Program-made: the position numbers and the translations under genes
Assembly: GCA_003255025.1 (NCBI GenBank)
Contig: QANY01008140.1
Span: forward strand, 1-64,000
Direction of reading: 5' to 3'
Length of the DNA stretch: 64,000 bases
DNA from: Datisca glomerata
Lineage: Eukaryota > Streptophyta > Magnoliopsida > Cucurbitales > Datiscaceae
In this document: positions 46,178 through 59,282 of the stretch, piece after piece
Layout: each line of letters starts with the position of its first letter
Position numbering within the stretch: the stretch's first letter is position 1
The notes under the pieces: model-generated
What the model was told of the DNA's origin: nothing
Seen by the model: only the letters and a program-made list of their open reading frames with translations
Database searches by the model: none

Positions 46178-49100
46178 GGTGTAATGTGGTTTTTAAAATA
46201 AATTCAAGAAATAATTTAGTTTTAAAACTAATTTCAAAACTAAGGTGAAAATGACCACGTTGGAAGGCATCTTTTGTAAAGACGATTTCAAGTTGGCAAA
46301 AGTCATCTTTACAAAAGACGCCTTCAGTGCATATGCTCCCACCTACATACAAAAATCAACACAACCTATAATACAACCTGCATACAAAAATCATCCATCC
46401 TGCAGAACATTTTATAACTTTATCACCATTCTCAACGAACTGCATATATCTTCAACAATTTTTATGACTTTACATTTTATATTATTTTACAAAAATCTAA
46501 ATACAAAAAATATAAATCAATCACGTTCCACACGGTGGTCGTCTTCTCATTCTTCTTGGGCGTCTTTCAAAAATTTGTAGTTGAGTTACTTGTGATGATG
46601 GACCTTCCTCCATAATAGCCGCTGCTATACTTTCTTCTATAAGCGGCGAGTCTTCCTCCACAATATGTGGGTCTTCATCCACAATAGGAGTATCTTTCAC
46701 AATAGGTGAGTTCTGGGCACGTCTTCTACCTCCACTAAAAGCATTAGCTCATCCTCCTTTACGCTGTTGAGGTTAATGAAATGGTTCAGAAGTGGAACCA
46801 AGTTGAGTCGCTGACTCACCTCCAAATGTTTAAAAGACCGGCGACGTGTATGGCTCTTGCAGAGACATAAATGGTTCGTCTTAAGGCATGTGTGATTCTT
46901 GTTGATTTCTTTGAGATGAGCTGTGCACTCCATGCCTTCGGGAGAAAAGAGCTTGATAAGCCGCATTCGTTTGTCTTATTGCATGTACGACTATCTCACA
47001 CACATTACAGATTTGAGACATTATCCAAGATGGCTCAATATCATCAAGTGTTAAAATTGTTAATATTGTCCAGACTCTCCGTCTGCATAGATAAAAAAAT
47101 ATTACATAAGTTATTTATTAAATTACCATATAAGCCTATTAATTACATAAATTAATAAAAAAAATTACCATTAAATCATATAACGCTCCATGTTGAGTTA
47201 TGTATCACCGTGTGATTCTCTGATACCATAACATGTATGAGCTATCATATCCATGTTCATCCACGTGCCCCTCAACAATGTGTGTCCTATGCTCATCCCA
47301 TCTCTCAATGTATGCCTGATGTTGGATGCCCCAATTTAGTTCATTTCTCCCCCTTAATTCGATGCCATTCAACTGTCTTTCGGTATCACATGGCTCAGGT
47401 ACACGTTGAATCATACTGAATTATCTTAGAACACGATTCGGTTGATGTCATTCCACTATATGAAAGAAAATGAGGGCAGAGACAGACCGTCATATATCTC
47501 CGTGGATGATGCAGTATGCAGGAAATGTATGGATAGTATCATTATAAAGTTTCCATATAACATATAAAAACCATATTATAAATAATATGACAAAACTTGA
47601 GTGTTACCTATGGTATAAATAAAAAGTATAATATTACATGATCTGGAGTTTGTCTATATAATGCAAATCGATACACTTCAAGAACATGTTTGGAGCTCTC
47701 TATGAGACTAAAAACATCTCTCCATCTATGAGATAAATTGCATAGTTAAATACATGTAAATGATAACATACATATATAATAATCAAATGAGTTGACTTAC
47801 TGTATACCCAAAGGAGGAGGTGGCGTTGGAAGTCCATCTTCCCCGACATTATCATGTCTCGCCCGTTGCAACCTCACTGGTGCCAAATGTGGAAATCAGT
47901 CCCATGCCCATAATTGCAGTAATACTAGTGGGCCAGCAATATCAGAAGCATTTTTATGGCTGGCTTTGCACATCTCCATATACAACCATGCAAGGCATGC
48001 ACTACCCCAACTATACTGACCAGCCTCAGCAAAATCTTCTAGTAAAGGCAAGAATATCAAATACACATTAATGTTTGACTCATCACAAAAAAGGGTACCC
48101 CAAGAAATTTCAATATATGCACGTGCATAACGTTGCACATGAAGCTCGACGTCATCATTAGATAATGGGGAAAAATGTGCAGTCAAACATGTCATAAGTA
48201 AACATGATCCCTGTAAATCACGTGGGCCTGGTCGAAATCCTAATAAATCTTCACATATCCTTGGCCAACCTCGATGTGCACTACATGTTATCATCATCCC
48301 ATCAACTGGAAGTCCTAACTGTATTTGCATATTATGTAGAGTAATAGTACACTCACCATGTGCCATATAAAATGTGTGTGTTTCAGAAAGTCATCTCTCC
48401 ACAAAAGATGTGATCAAGTTCCATTCGAGGGTGATAAACCCAACCCTCACAATCCAGTACGAATCAAATATGGAATAATACGTCTATGGAGTGGCATGTT
48501 CCGATGAACAACTACAGTATGTCGGCAACAATGTAAAGCAGAGAATCCTTCTGGTCCCAAACATGTTGGGATTCTAGTTGATCCTGTAAATACAACACTG
48601 AGCTACCTTGTGATCTAGGCTCCATGATATCCTGAAAATGAGTGTCGTTAGAAATACAATGATTATATTGAATTATATAAAAATGTACTAAGTCAAATAT
48701 TACACAACAATTACAGAACTAGATCTAGAAATTCTACAAATTAATCTACAAATTCAAATTTAATAACTATAATTTCATAATATATCAACCCATTCATAAA
48801 TAAAATCTTACAAATTAAGAGTTTAAACATCACATAATTGAGAAAATGCATCTAAAATTTAATGATTTCAAGAACCCAAAACACATAAAAATCTAGAGTT
48901 TGAGAGAGATTAAAGAGGGATATTACAAAATTAATGACATATATCCATACAACACTCATAAATAAGTGAATAATTTTAAGATTTGAAGAACAAATTTAAG
49001 AGATCAAAGGAGTTAGAATTATACCTAGGGTTTGAGGAGTTTTTGCTAGTAATTTGAGAGATTGAGAATTTTTTTTGTGAATGAGAGTGAGATAAGAGTG

Positions 49101-49440
49101 AGAGGGTGCAATGCCGACGAAATGACAATAAACTCTGGCCACAATCGACGACGAATGGCAGCAGGCTGAGAGATTTCTATTCGTGGATGTTTTGTTCGCA
49201 AAACAACGCTCACACGTTCTGTCTGTATTGCGAGGGTTATAGGTATCGTTGAAGGCGTCTTTTACAAAAGACGCATTCTACGTGGCCTCATTTATGACCA
49301 CACCGGCACGAAAACGTCTTTTGCAAAGACGCATTCATCCTAACTATACATTTCCACCTTATTTTTAGAATTTATTTAAAAAATATAGTATTTTAATTAT
49401 TATTTTTTCAAATATACCGTAGAATACTAAAAAAATCACT
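46178..49440 (-). mobile_element. MULE-like element carrying a PMD gene
   Basis: The left end (about 46178-46340) and right end (about 49245-49440) are inverted relative to each other. They share GAAGGCGTCTTTTRYAAA, CGTCTTTGCAAAGACG-type words and an AACTAATTTCAA..AAGGTG / CACCTTAT..TTAGAATTTA stretch. The interior encodes a PMD protein on the minus strand and no transposase. PMD passengers are known in Mutator-like elements. The ends match the small element at 44428-45250. Exact termini and target duplication are unresolved. Confidence 0.6.
46530..48625 (-). pseudogene. Plant mobile domain (PMD) gene 2, several exons
   Basis: The ATG at 48625 opens MEPRSQGSSVLYLQDQLESQ. After a frame change the family signature FYMAHGECTITLHNMQIQLG LPVDG appears at about 48300-48370, followed by YARAYIEISWGTLFCDESN and EAGQYSWGSACLAWLYMEM (47896-48110). 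The exon closes with a GTAAGT donor at 47800. A second exon (about 47640-47720) reads FSLIESSKHVLEVYRFALYR. A third (about 47190-47470) has IVEWHQPNRVLR..FSMIQRVPEP and GYDSSYMLWYQRITR. An acidic tail ends near 46530. Internal stops and a frameshift are present, so it is probably dead, but it is better preserved than the gene at 1744-4553. Function of PMD proteins in transposons is unknown. Confidence 0.75.
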
Positions 49441-50774
49441 TTGTGAAACCCCATTCTTTCGAAAAAAATTTCCCTTACCCTCTTCAAAGCCCCTCTCTGC
49501 GCGAAGCCTTTCTCTGTAGTCTTCTCTCCACCGCAGTCAGTTTGTGAGTCATCTTAGCTATTGAAGCCCCTCTTTGCGTGACATCAAATTTTCTCTGCTG
49601 CTATCTGAAGGTAGTAAGCATCTCTTTCATCTGATGTTGTTTGATTCGGTACACGCATGTTAGTGGATTTGAGTCAATGTGCTTCTGGAGTTTGGAGATT
49701 GGGCTACTAACTGCTTGGAGATGTTTTTCTTCTTTATTTCTCTCATTTTGATCGATACTTTTGGTGGGTTGATGACGGGTTTTCCTTTCAACATAGGCAT
49801 GTTCTTTTCAACCCAATTTGTTGTTGGGTAAAAATTGTTAAGTTTGCTGCTTCTGTCATTTTCCTTCTTTCCTTTCCCAAGGGTTTCCATGGCTTATGGG
49901 ACTTTCTGATATATAGTGCTCGAATTAGATGAGGGACCATTTTAGGGTTAAACAAATATTGGCTTTTAGACAATATGTTTTTAAGATTGCTCAAGTGAGT
50001 GTTATTTTCTCCCATTTAGAACCTTAAGCAGCATTAAGTGAGAGACATGTATGATCTTAAAGCCATACGCTTTGGTGTTGATGGAAATTGAACTTCGTTC
50101 TACTGGGAAATATGTTCTTTATAAAAAATAAATTTAGCTTGTAGTTGTGATGTAATAGATTTATTTCTTTTCCATAGAACGGGTAACATCTTTCGTATAG
50201 GAGGTGAAAATCTCTTGGATTCAGGTTTTCTAGTTTGAGGTTTTGCCAAGTCCATTATGAAAAAAGATTATGTCCATTATGTGGTTTACGAAAATGAGGA
50301 CGAAATGGGAAAACTGTATGGTATTACGTATTTATTTATTTCCATTATGTTCGATAGTACGACCGGTTCTTTAATTTTTATTTCCTTAATCTTTTACTAA
50401 TCTTTTAGTTATGTAGGTTACATATCTATATCTAGATTTGAGTATCTAATGATTGATATGAAATGGTATTACGTATTTATTTTTTGGTGCATAAGTAGGC
50501 ATTCAATATGTGAGCCACTCTTTTCATTTTTGTTTCACTACATTACTTTTATATTGTATTAAACATGAAGTTTTAATTCATAATAGTGAATAACCATTTA
50601 TTTCTCATAATTGTCATCTTATTCAAACCATTCTTCTATTTCAAGATTTGGGTTGTCCTATTCAGTTGAACAAGAAATCTCATTATATTTTTTTCTTGTA
50701 TACGTATATTCTATTTTGTTTAAAGAAAGTACGCTGCAACTATTATAATTCATGTTTCAAATTTATAGAAAAGT
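49441..50774. other. 5' flank of the second CACTA transposase
   Basis: Bases 49480-49600 are CT-rich with duplicated AAGCCCCTCTYTGCG, like a plant transcript leader. The rest up to the transposase ATG is AT-rich and may be an intron. No CACTACAAG terminus was found here, so the left end of this CACTA element is missing. Confidence 0.45.
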
Positions 50775-53700
50775 ATGAACATCGACAATAGTTGGATTAA
50801 AAATCTGGATAGATTGTCTAAGCAGTATCTTGACGGTATCGAATCTTTTATCAATGTGGCTAGTAATCACCTCAATAGAGAAGAGAAAACTCATTATCCA
50901 TGTAGAAATTGTCTTAACATAAAAAATTGTCCTTACGGGAAGTTGAAATTCATTTGTACACTCATGGAATGTCATGGACCTATCAAACTTGGGTATTCCA
51001 TGGTGAAGAGATACTTGATAATCCACATTTCCATCATACACCCAATGTAGGTGTTGAGTTGGAAAGTGATGATGAACAAGGTGACCATGAGACAGTAGAA
51101 ATGTTAAACGATATGGGTGGTTATTATGGGATGGACTGGACCGAGCAAGAAAATAGAGATGATGAAACTAATCAAACAAACATGCATCAAGAGACAACAA
51201 GAAGGTTTGATGATTTGTTTAGTGAAGCTGAACAAGAGTTTTATCATGGTTTAAGTTGTAATCACTAAATTTTCTTTTCAAGTTGATGCATATTAAAGTG
51301 CTTAGTCGTTGGAGCAACAAGTCATTTGATTTGTTACTTCAACATTTGAAGGATTCTCTCCCAGCCGACATTAAAATCTCATCATCTTATTATGAATCAA
51401 AAAGAAAGTTACGGGATTTAGGGTTGGGATATGACATAATCCATGCTTGTAAATATGATTGTGTGTTATTTTGGAAAGATCATGAAGAAGAAGATGAATG
51501 TCCTGTATGCGGTGAATCAAGGTACAAAATAGATGATGCTAAAGGTAAAAAGATTCCACAAAAGCTATTACGTCACTTTCCTATAATACCTAGATTGCAA
51601 AGATTGTTCATGTCGAAGTACACATCACCCGATATGAGATAGCACAAGAAGAAACGCATCGAAGTTGAAGGTGTGTTATGACATCCCGCTGACTCTGAAG
51701 AGTGGACGGAGTTTGATAAGCGGTATGATTGGTTTGCAGAAGATGCTCAGAATATAAGATTAGGACTTACTACAAACGGATTTAATCCATTTGGAAATAT
51801 GAGAAACTCTTATAGCATGTGGCCTGTAATATTAGTACCTTACAACATGCCCCCTTGAAAGTGTATGAAAGAACCATTTTTATGATGTCATTGCTAATTC
51901 CTGGTCCAAAGTCACCCGACAAAGAAATTGATGTGTATTTGCAGCCTTTCATAGATGAGCTGAAACAATTATGGAATGGAGTGCAAACATATGATGCCAC
52001 TGTGGCACAAAGTTTTTCTTTGCATGCTGCCATACTATGGACAATAAATGATTTTCCAGCATACGGTGACTTGTCTGGGTGGAGCACAAAAGGCTATAAA
52101 GCATGTCTTGTATGCAACGAAGATGGAACTTCTCAAAGATTACGAAGTAAAATATGTTATATGGGACATCATCGATATTTACCTGGTGATCATATTTGGA
52201 AGAAGAGTAGATTGCGTGATAAGCAAGAATTTCGTGATGCACCAAGAACATTTACTGGAGTTGATATTTTGAGGCAGTTGGATCAACTTCAATTTTCAAA
52301 ATTTGGCAAACACCCGTGTAAGTTGGACAAGAAAAGAAAGTGTGTTTGTGATGACCTTAATTGGAAAAAGGGAAGCATCTTTTTCCAACTTCCATACTGG
52401 TCTACATTAAAAATCAGACACAAGCTTGATGTTATACATATTGAGAAAAATATTTGTGACAGTGTATTAGGAACATTGTTAAATATAGAAGGTAAAATAA
52501 AAGATACAGAAAAAAGCTCGATTTGATTTAGCTGACATGAAGATAAGAAAAGAATTGTACATTCGACAACAAGGAAACAGATTTGTAAAACCACATGCAT
52601 GTTACATGTTGACACTAGATGAAAGAAGAAAGTTTTGTAAGTTTATAAAGTCGGTAAAATTTCCAGATGGATTCGCATCAAACATCTCAGGATGTGTTAA
52701 AGCAGATGAAGGAAAAATATGGGGACTAAAAAGTCATGATTGTCATGTTTTATTACAGAGACTTATTCCAGTTGGAATTCGTTCGTTCTTGTGTAAGGAT
52801 GTATGCACAGCTTTAGTTGAACTATCTAATTATTTCAAAGAATTGTGTTCGAAGATGTTAAAATTAAAGGACTTAGATATGCTTCCAGAAGGAATAATTT
52901 TGATTCTTTGTAAGTTAGAAATGATCCCCCCCCCCTGCATTTTTTGATGTCATGGTCCATCTGGCGGTTTATTTAGCACGTGAAGCAAAAATGTGTGGCC
53001 ATGTTGGTTATAGTTGGATGTATCCAATTGAAAGGTATGTTTCAACTTAGTCTCCTCATCATAATCTCCTCATCGTTATTCGATACTCAACATAATCTTT
53101 TGGCTTATGTTTCAGGAGCTTACATACCTATAAACAATATGTTAGAAATAAAGTTCGCCCTGAGGGTTCGATTGTAGAGGCATACACTGTAAATGAATTA
53201 TTGACTTTTTGTTCTTTTTCTCTCCAAGGAGTTGAAACCAAATTCACTCGTTCTCAGAGGAACGATGATGGTTATGTTGACAACCAATCAAGTGGATCAA
53301 TTATAGCTTTCACTCAACGTGCTCGCCCAATTGGCTCTGCGAACATAAAAGCAATGTTAAAACATGAAATTGAAATTGCTAAATGGTATGTGCTGAATAA
53401 TTGTGAAGAAGTTCATCCTTTCAAAAGTACAATTTCGTATGATGGTGTCTTAGGTTTATATAAGTAATTACTTCATGCACACATATATTAATGTTTTGCA
53501 GGGAACACATGAGGGAATTACAAAGTAGAAGTAGAGCAAACTTAGCCAAAAGGCATCAAAAGCATTTTCCCGAATGGTTTAGAACCCGAGTACGCTAGTA
53601 AATATTTTCGTATGATGAAATACTAGATTTTTTAATAGATGGCACAATTGCGTCACAAAAGTTTAGTAGAAGCCACTGATGATCTATATGCTCTAGCATG

Positions 53701-54351
53701 TGGTCTAGATATCTGTGTGAAGTCTTATACCAGTTGCATTGTCAATGGTGTTCGATTTCACTCTATAGATCGTGATACCCACGCATAACTCAGAATAGTG
53801 GAGTAGTTGTTTCTGGAAAACATGATAATGAAAAGATTGAATTTTTTGGGGTATTAAAGGAAGTGATTGAAATGCAGTACGTGCTCTCCAGACGAGTCAT
53901 ATTATTCAAATGTGATTGGTACGATACAAATGCAAAAAGAAATAGAATAAAACAAGATCATGGGTTCACTTGTATAAATGTAGATCATAAGTGGTATGAA
54001 ATTGATTCTTTTATCCTCAGATAAGTCAAACAAGTATTTTATGTGGACGACTATAAATTTGGATCAGGTTGGAAAGTGGTGCAAAAAGTTCATCATAGGC
54101 ATTTATGGGATGTTCTCGGGAGAAAAGAAGATGATAACACAGAAGTTAATGAAACAAGTTTGTTATCTATCCATCCAGAAGTTGACTTAGAGACAATACA
54201 ATTATATAGAGATGATGTGGAACCTTGTGAAGTAGATATAGACTCATTAAATGTAGATGATAACGACGCGGACAATAATTTTATTAATGATATGGAGGAA
54301 GAAGATGAAACCTTAGCAAATTATGATAATGATTCGGAAGATATAATTTAA
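50775..54351 (+). pseudogene. CACTA TNP2-like transposase, nearly full length but broken
   Basis: The start MNIDNSWIKNLDRLSKQYLD (50775) and YPCRNCLN give the transposase-associated domain. Then come KVLSRWSNKSFDLLLQHLKD (51290), CKYDCVLFWKDHEEEDECPV CG (about 51450-51510), and a 235-codon open segment (51819-52526) with DVYLQPFIDELKQLW, LWTINDFPAYGDLSGWSTKG, CYMGHHRYLP and LDVIHIEKNICDSVLGTLL (Transposase_21). WGLKSHDCHVLLQRLIPVGI (52718) marks DUF4218, and a DUF4216-like part (53800-54351) ends in an acidic tail. Stops or frame changes occur at about 51268, 51640, 51856, 52526, 52935 and 54023. A C run at 52927-52937 coincides with one shift. Confidence 0.85.
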
Positions 54352-54636
54352 AGTGATGATGCTACAGATCTTGAATCATGAAGTGAGTTTGAAATTTAGT
54401 TTATGTCTACTACAATTATACTTATGTCCAATATTCTATTGTTTATGTTTTTACAAGTGCTGCACATTCTTTCATTATTGGAAAACATATGTTTGATGAT
54501 AATGCAAATTGTTATGTGACCTGGAGATGATCGACGTGGTCGTAGAATGAATCTTGATATCGATTCTCCTATAGAGGAGTCTTCTCCTGATATTGGTATT
54601 AGTTACTAAATATATAGTTGTTATTTTCCTTGATAT

Positions 54637-55985
54637 ATGATGTTTGCTTATGATTTATACTATATTGCAGTGACTTCATCTTCTAAGAGAAAGGGTCGTG
54701 GGGGTACTAGAGACCTTGAAGTTGATCATTTAGTGAGTCAATTTGGAAGACTACCTGTTGAAATAGAACCTCTAAAGACAATGCTTGTTGGTACTTATGC
54801 CCCTCAATTTCGAAATGAGATTGGTACTATAGTACGTCCGTTTGCACCACTTTAATATAACGGCTGGAGCAAAGTACCAGACTCTTTTAAGAATACTATA
54901 GTTGACAGATTGAAGGTAAAGTATATTATATTAGCAATAATTGGGTTTTTAAACATCAGTATATTTATACAGATAATTTAATTTATTCTTTTTATGTAGG
55001 TTTGATTTGATTCTGAGGTGAACAAAGTTATGTCTGATTATATAAAGAATATGCTGCTTCGACATATAGTTATTTCAAGAGCGTGATGCATGGTCATTAC
55101 CTCAAATTTGATGATCCTAAGGAGGTACGAAACCATCCTTACGACAAGATAGATGAAGAAGACTGTCAATGGTTATGTGATCTTTGGGCTACGCCAAAAT
55201 TTAAGGTAATTTAATAATTTAATGATTATCTAGTAGTCTGGAATTTATTAATGTGTAATGTTTTGTAGCAAATATCACTAACAAATTCAAAGAATAAAGA
55301 GAAGCTGCCATATAATCATAAAAGGGCTCTGAACCTTTTATTCGGTATCGGGAGAAAAATGTATAAACTAAGTTGATTGTTTCGGCATTCTGGTTTTGAA
55401 ATTTTTTTCTGATGCTTATTATATTATACTTCTGATATTGAATTAACGTGTGTACAAAATGTTTGTTGAATTAATTTTTATTTTGTTATGATTAGTTGTT
55501 TGGTTAGGGGTTCCTTCTGCTAAGGATTGCCTTAGGGATTCCTTAATAGGGTGTGAAAAGGCAAATTTTACTAACATAAGAATTTTCAGGAGCATATGTT
55601 GGAACTACATAATGCGTCGGTTGAAGAGGGCATCCCAGGACGTACTGATGCTGAGATTTGTGAATAGGTATTGGGAACACAGCCTGGGTATACTCGTGGT
55701 CTTGGTCATGGAGGGCCAAAACCTCCACCTTCAAGACGGAACTTTAATGTCGATCAAGACGACTGTATAAAGGCCACAGAGAGCGAACTTGATGTCACCA
55801 AGAGTTAATTAGAGGTCACCAAGAGCGAATTAGAGGCCATAAAGATCCAAGTAGAGACCACCAAGAATAGTTTATAGGCTACTCAGAATAGCTTAGAGGC
55901 CACTCAAAGCAGTTTAGCTGCTACAAATAATAAATTAGATATATTCCTACAATCAATAGGTCATGAAATTCCTTCTGATAAATAG
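54637..55985 (+). pseudogene. CACTA second gene (Transposase_24-like), first copy
   Basis: The frame 54637-54855 reads DLEVDHLVSQFGRLPVEIEP and RNEIGTIVRPFAPL, followed by WSKVPDSFKNTIVDRLK in another frame, the pattern of the plant transposase family Transposase_24 (Ptta/En/Spm). Bases 55730-55980 repeat SELEVTKSELEA-type coiled-coil words, as a nucleotide repeat GAGGCCACYMARAGC. Stops interrupt all frames. It lies just downstream of the TNP2 remnant, as usual in CACTA elements. Confidence 0.65.
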
Positions 55986-56199
55986 GATTATGAATGTAAA
56001 CTAGAATATTTTGATACTTTAACTTATGTTTTGTGAAGTAAACTTTAAATATTATCTTTTGTAATGCTTCTTTTGATAGTTATATACAACGGAATTGAAT
56101 TTTATTTTAGTATTAATGATTTATTTAATTATTTATTTTGAATATCATTAATTGTGGATGAAATTATTAGGTGCGGAAGTAATTTATGGGGAAATACTT

Positions 56200-56650
56200 C
56201 TAATGGTAATTTTGTGAGATTTTTAGCGACGAAGCGACCAATTTAAGTGTCATCGATAAACCTTTTAATGATGCATATGAAATCGTCGCTAAACCATTTA
56301 TCGACGATTTCATTTCGTCGATAAAAGGCATTCTCAATGAACTGAATCATCGTCGGTAAAACTAATTAGCGACGATTTACTTTCATCGAGCAAACTATTA
56401 TCGGATATTCTACAATCGTTGATAAAAGCCATTGCTGGCGAACATGCATTCATCGGAAAAAATAATTAGCAACACTCCAACATCGTCGATAAAAATGTTT
56501 TGTCGACGAATACTAAAAGTCGTCGGTAAAAGGCATTTTTACCAATGACTTTTCAGCGACGAAAAAATCATCGCCAAAATTGTTTCCCAATGATTTTTGG
56601 ACTTTTGGCGACGAAAATTTTCGTCTCTAATAATGAAATTTCTTGTAGTG
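56200..56650 (+). repeat. CACTA right end with CGTCGATAAA subterminal repeats
   Basis: About 15 copies of CGTCG(A/C)TAAA and its complement crowd the last 450 bp. They end in AATTTCTTGTAGTG at 56637-56650, the right terminus of a CACTA element. The next triplet is TAG. No matching left terminus with the same repeats exists in the window. Confidence 0.75.
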
Positions 56651-57017
56651 TAGTGTTTGTTGCAAAATGAAAACGACCTGTTTGTATACTCTTTGCACTA
56701 TAAAAAGGTGTTAATATTAATTCATTATACTTAGCTATGTTATCAAAATTCTCAACATGTTGATTGGTGCTTTTGGTTCATTTATGTCAAAGTCAGAATA
56801 TGGTTAGTTTGTTTATTATAATCTCATTATGAATATAGTTAATTCTTTATTGTAATTTTCCTAATTTTTAGTTTATTTAATTTAATAGTCAAATAGTTAG
56901 AATATGTGTAGCTAATTTAGGTATGTCTTTATTTGATAGTGTTAATATTTAATTTTGATAAGCTATGCCTCTCTTTGATAATGTTATTATCTATTTTGTT
57001 GTGCAAGTATAATCATC

Positions 57018-58441
57018 ATGGTCCGTGGTAAACGTTTGCGCATAACTGAGGACGAGTTCGTTGGTGATCAAGATCCACCATGCAACGTTCCCACTGAATT
57101 AGCAGGTATGACATTTATTTTATATTTCATACAAACCATTGTTCTTATTTATATAATGTCTAACATATAAACATAATGTTCATATGTATGTGAATCCTCA
57201 TCCTCTAGGTGAAATGTTCATGGTCGGACACGATTAGCTCATATATGGAATCTACCTGAAGGGAAGAAATTGAAAGTTGAATTCAATGCAGCAGGACAAC
57301 CGATCAAGGATCAAGCATCTATGTATACGAGCTTTTTGGCTTTACTAGGACGCGCATATGATCTATTGCCGATCACCTATGAAAATTGGAAGAAAGTGGC
57401 CGAATGTACAAGAACACAGTATGAGATATTGTGAAGGTATAAATACTTATTTGTAATTGTCTCTTCCATTATGTATTTATTAACTATATCTTTATAATTT
57501 TTCAGAGTAAATGGGAAGTTACCGACGCCAACTAAAAGTTTGCATTGTCTTCAATTAATAAGAGCTAAAAGGACGGCAAAAGTAAATTGAGAACAACGAA
57601 TACGACAAAATATCCGAGCGAAGAAGAATGCCTAAGACATAAACCTAAGGAAGTTCCATGAGATCAGTGGAATGTTATTGTCCATTTTTTGTTCTCTTCT
57701 GAAGGAATGGTATTATAATATATTTTTTTACATTGAATTTTGTTTATTACGTAGAATAAATACTAATTTTTTCTTAAATAACAATCTTGTAGTGAAACAA
57801 ACACTGCAATACGAGCAAAACAAAGTATACATCATTTTTTAAGAAGGAAAAGCTCGACTAAAAATCAAGATGAAATAGTACGTAAATCTTTTTATTATAA
57901 GTAATATTTTTGTTTTTAGTATTGACATTAAAATATATTATTTTAAGCATAATGATAGACATAGGTGTTGGGGAGAGAGCCTAATGAGGTCAAACTGTTC
58001 ATAGAAACACATAAACGTAAAGATGAGAATTGGGTAGATTAAGAATCTGTTTCTAGAGCTGTAAGAATTATTTTTAAGTCTATATTTGTCAATATTTTTT
58101 TCAACTATATTTGTCACATATGCGATCAAATTATTTATTTGTGTTGTAGGAGAAAATACAAGAACTTCTGACAACCCAAACGTAGGATGGGAATAATATC
58201 ACCCCTAGAGATGCATTTTTTGAAGTTATGGGTCCAGAGCATCATGGACGACTCCGTGGAATGGTACTAGGTCCAACTCCCACCAGTGTATTTGGATCGT
58301 AGAGCATCCACGTGTTCTATGAAGTGACATTTGTTTCACGTGCAGAACATGAGAGAATTAAGTCACGGGTCCATGAAATTCAAGATGATCAAGTTCAACT
58401 TCAATCTCAAGTGGCGTGCCTTATGAAAATGATGCAAGCAT
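57018..58441 (+). pseudogene. CACTA second gene (Transposase_24-like), second copy
   Basis: The frame starts MVRGKRLRITEDEFVGDQDP (57018). After an intron-like gap, GRTRLAHIWNLPEGKKLKVE, FNAAGQPIKDQASMYTSFLA and PITYENWKKVAECTR follow (57208-57434), the core of Transposase_24. Further pieces are KLFIETHKRKDENWVD (about 57985) and PRDAFFEVMGPEHHGRLRG (about 58207). The end VHEIQDDQVQLQSQVACLMK is a short coiled coil stopping at 58441. Stops and a frameshift separate the exons. It precedes a second CACTA-like right end. Confidence 0.75.
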
Positions 58442-58869
58442 AAAACTTTGTTTTCATTCCCCGACGGTGATCATTTTCTAAGGAATATATACTTTACGTA
58501 ATTATAAATTATGTTTATTCCAACACTAATACTAATTTTGTTCATTTTTTATGTGTTTATAGGATTCTGGAGATACTCCATCAACTTCGTGATCACATAA
58601 AGTTCAGTGAGGATGAAAAATACTATATTTACTTAAGTGTGAACTTATACTACTTTGTCTTTAGAATTTGTGAATGTTTCAATTGATTGATTCTGAATCT
58701 TTAAAATTTATGAACATTTAAAATGCAGGAATTTGTGAATGTTTGAATTAACGAGCTCTGAACTGTTAAAATTTTGTATTGATAGTTTCTGAAATCTGTG
58801 GTATAGAATGTTTTCTGAAACAGGTATTTTTGAAAATTATAGGATGTTTAAAAAATAGAAAAAATTATG

Positions 58870-59282
58870 GCCAATATTTCAATTTATAGCGGCGGTTTTG
58901 GAGCCTATAAGGCGGTTTAAAACTGCCGAGAAATATATCTTTTTCTGTTTCTGGGCATTTGGCGGAGGTTTTAACCACCGCTAAATAATAGTACCGGTGG
59001 TTTTAAACCACCGGTAATGAGAAACAAACCACTGAAAAAGACTCGGAGAAAAGAAATCTTCTCAGTTTCTAGGCATTTGACGGCAAAGAGAAATAAAATC
59101 GCTGGCAAAGAGCGCTCTTTGCCGGCAATCCTCCGGCGGTTGAGTTAACCGCCGCCAAAATCTTTTGCGGCAGTGGATAAGACAGTGGTTCAACAACCAT
59201 CACAAAATTTTTTGGTGGTGGTTAAAACCGTCACAAACGACGGAAAAAAAACCGCCGCTATTATCAGTTTTTCTTGTAGCGG
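58870..59282 (+). repeat. Second CACTA right end with GGCGGTTTT subterminal repeats
   Basis: Copies of GGCGGTTTT and AAACCGCC alternate through the last 400 bp, which end in GTTTTTCTTGTAGCG. The last bases differ by one from the usual CTTGTAGTG. The repeats differ in sequence from those at 56200-56650, so these are ends of two distinct CACTA families. LINE sequence begins immediately after. Confidence 0.7.

Noticed and set aside
46245..46580. 111-codon plus-strand frame
   Set aside because: It spans the MULE end and the acidic tail of the PMD gene on the opposite strand; no domain is seen.
59165..59282. Start of the 122-codon frame as a host gene
   Set aside because: The first part is the CACTA subterminal repeat and the rest is LINE ORF2, so the frame is an accidental fusion.
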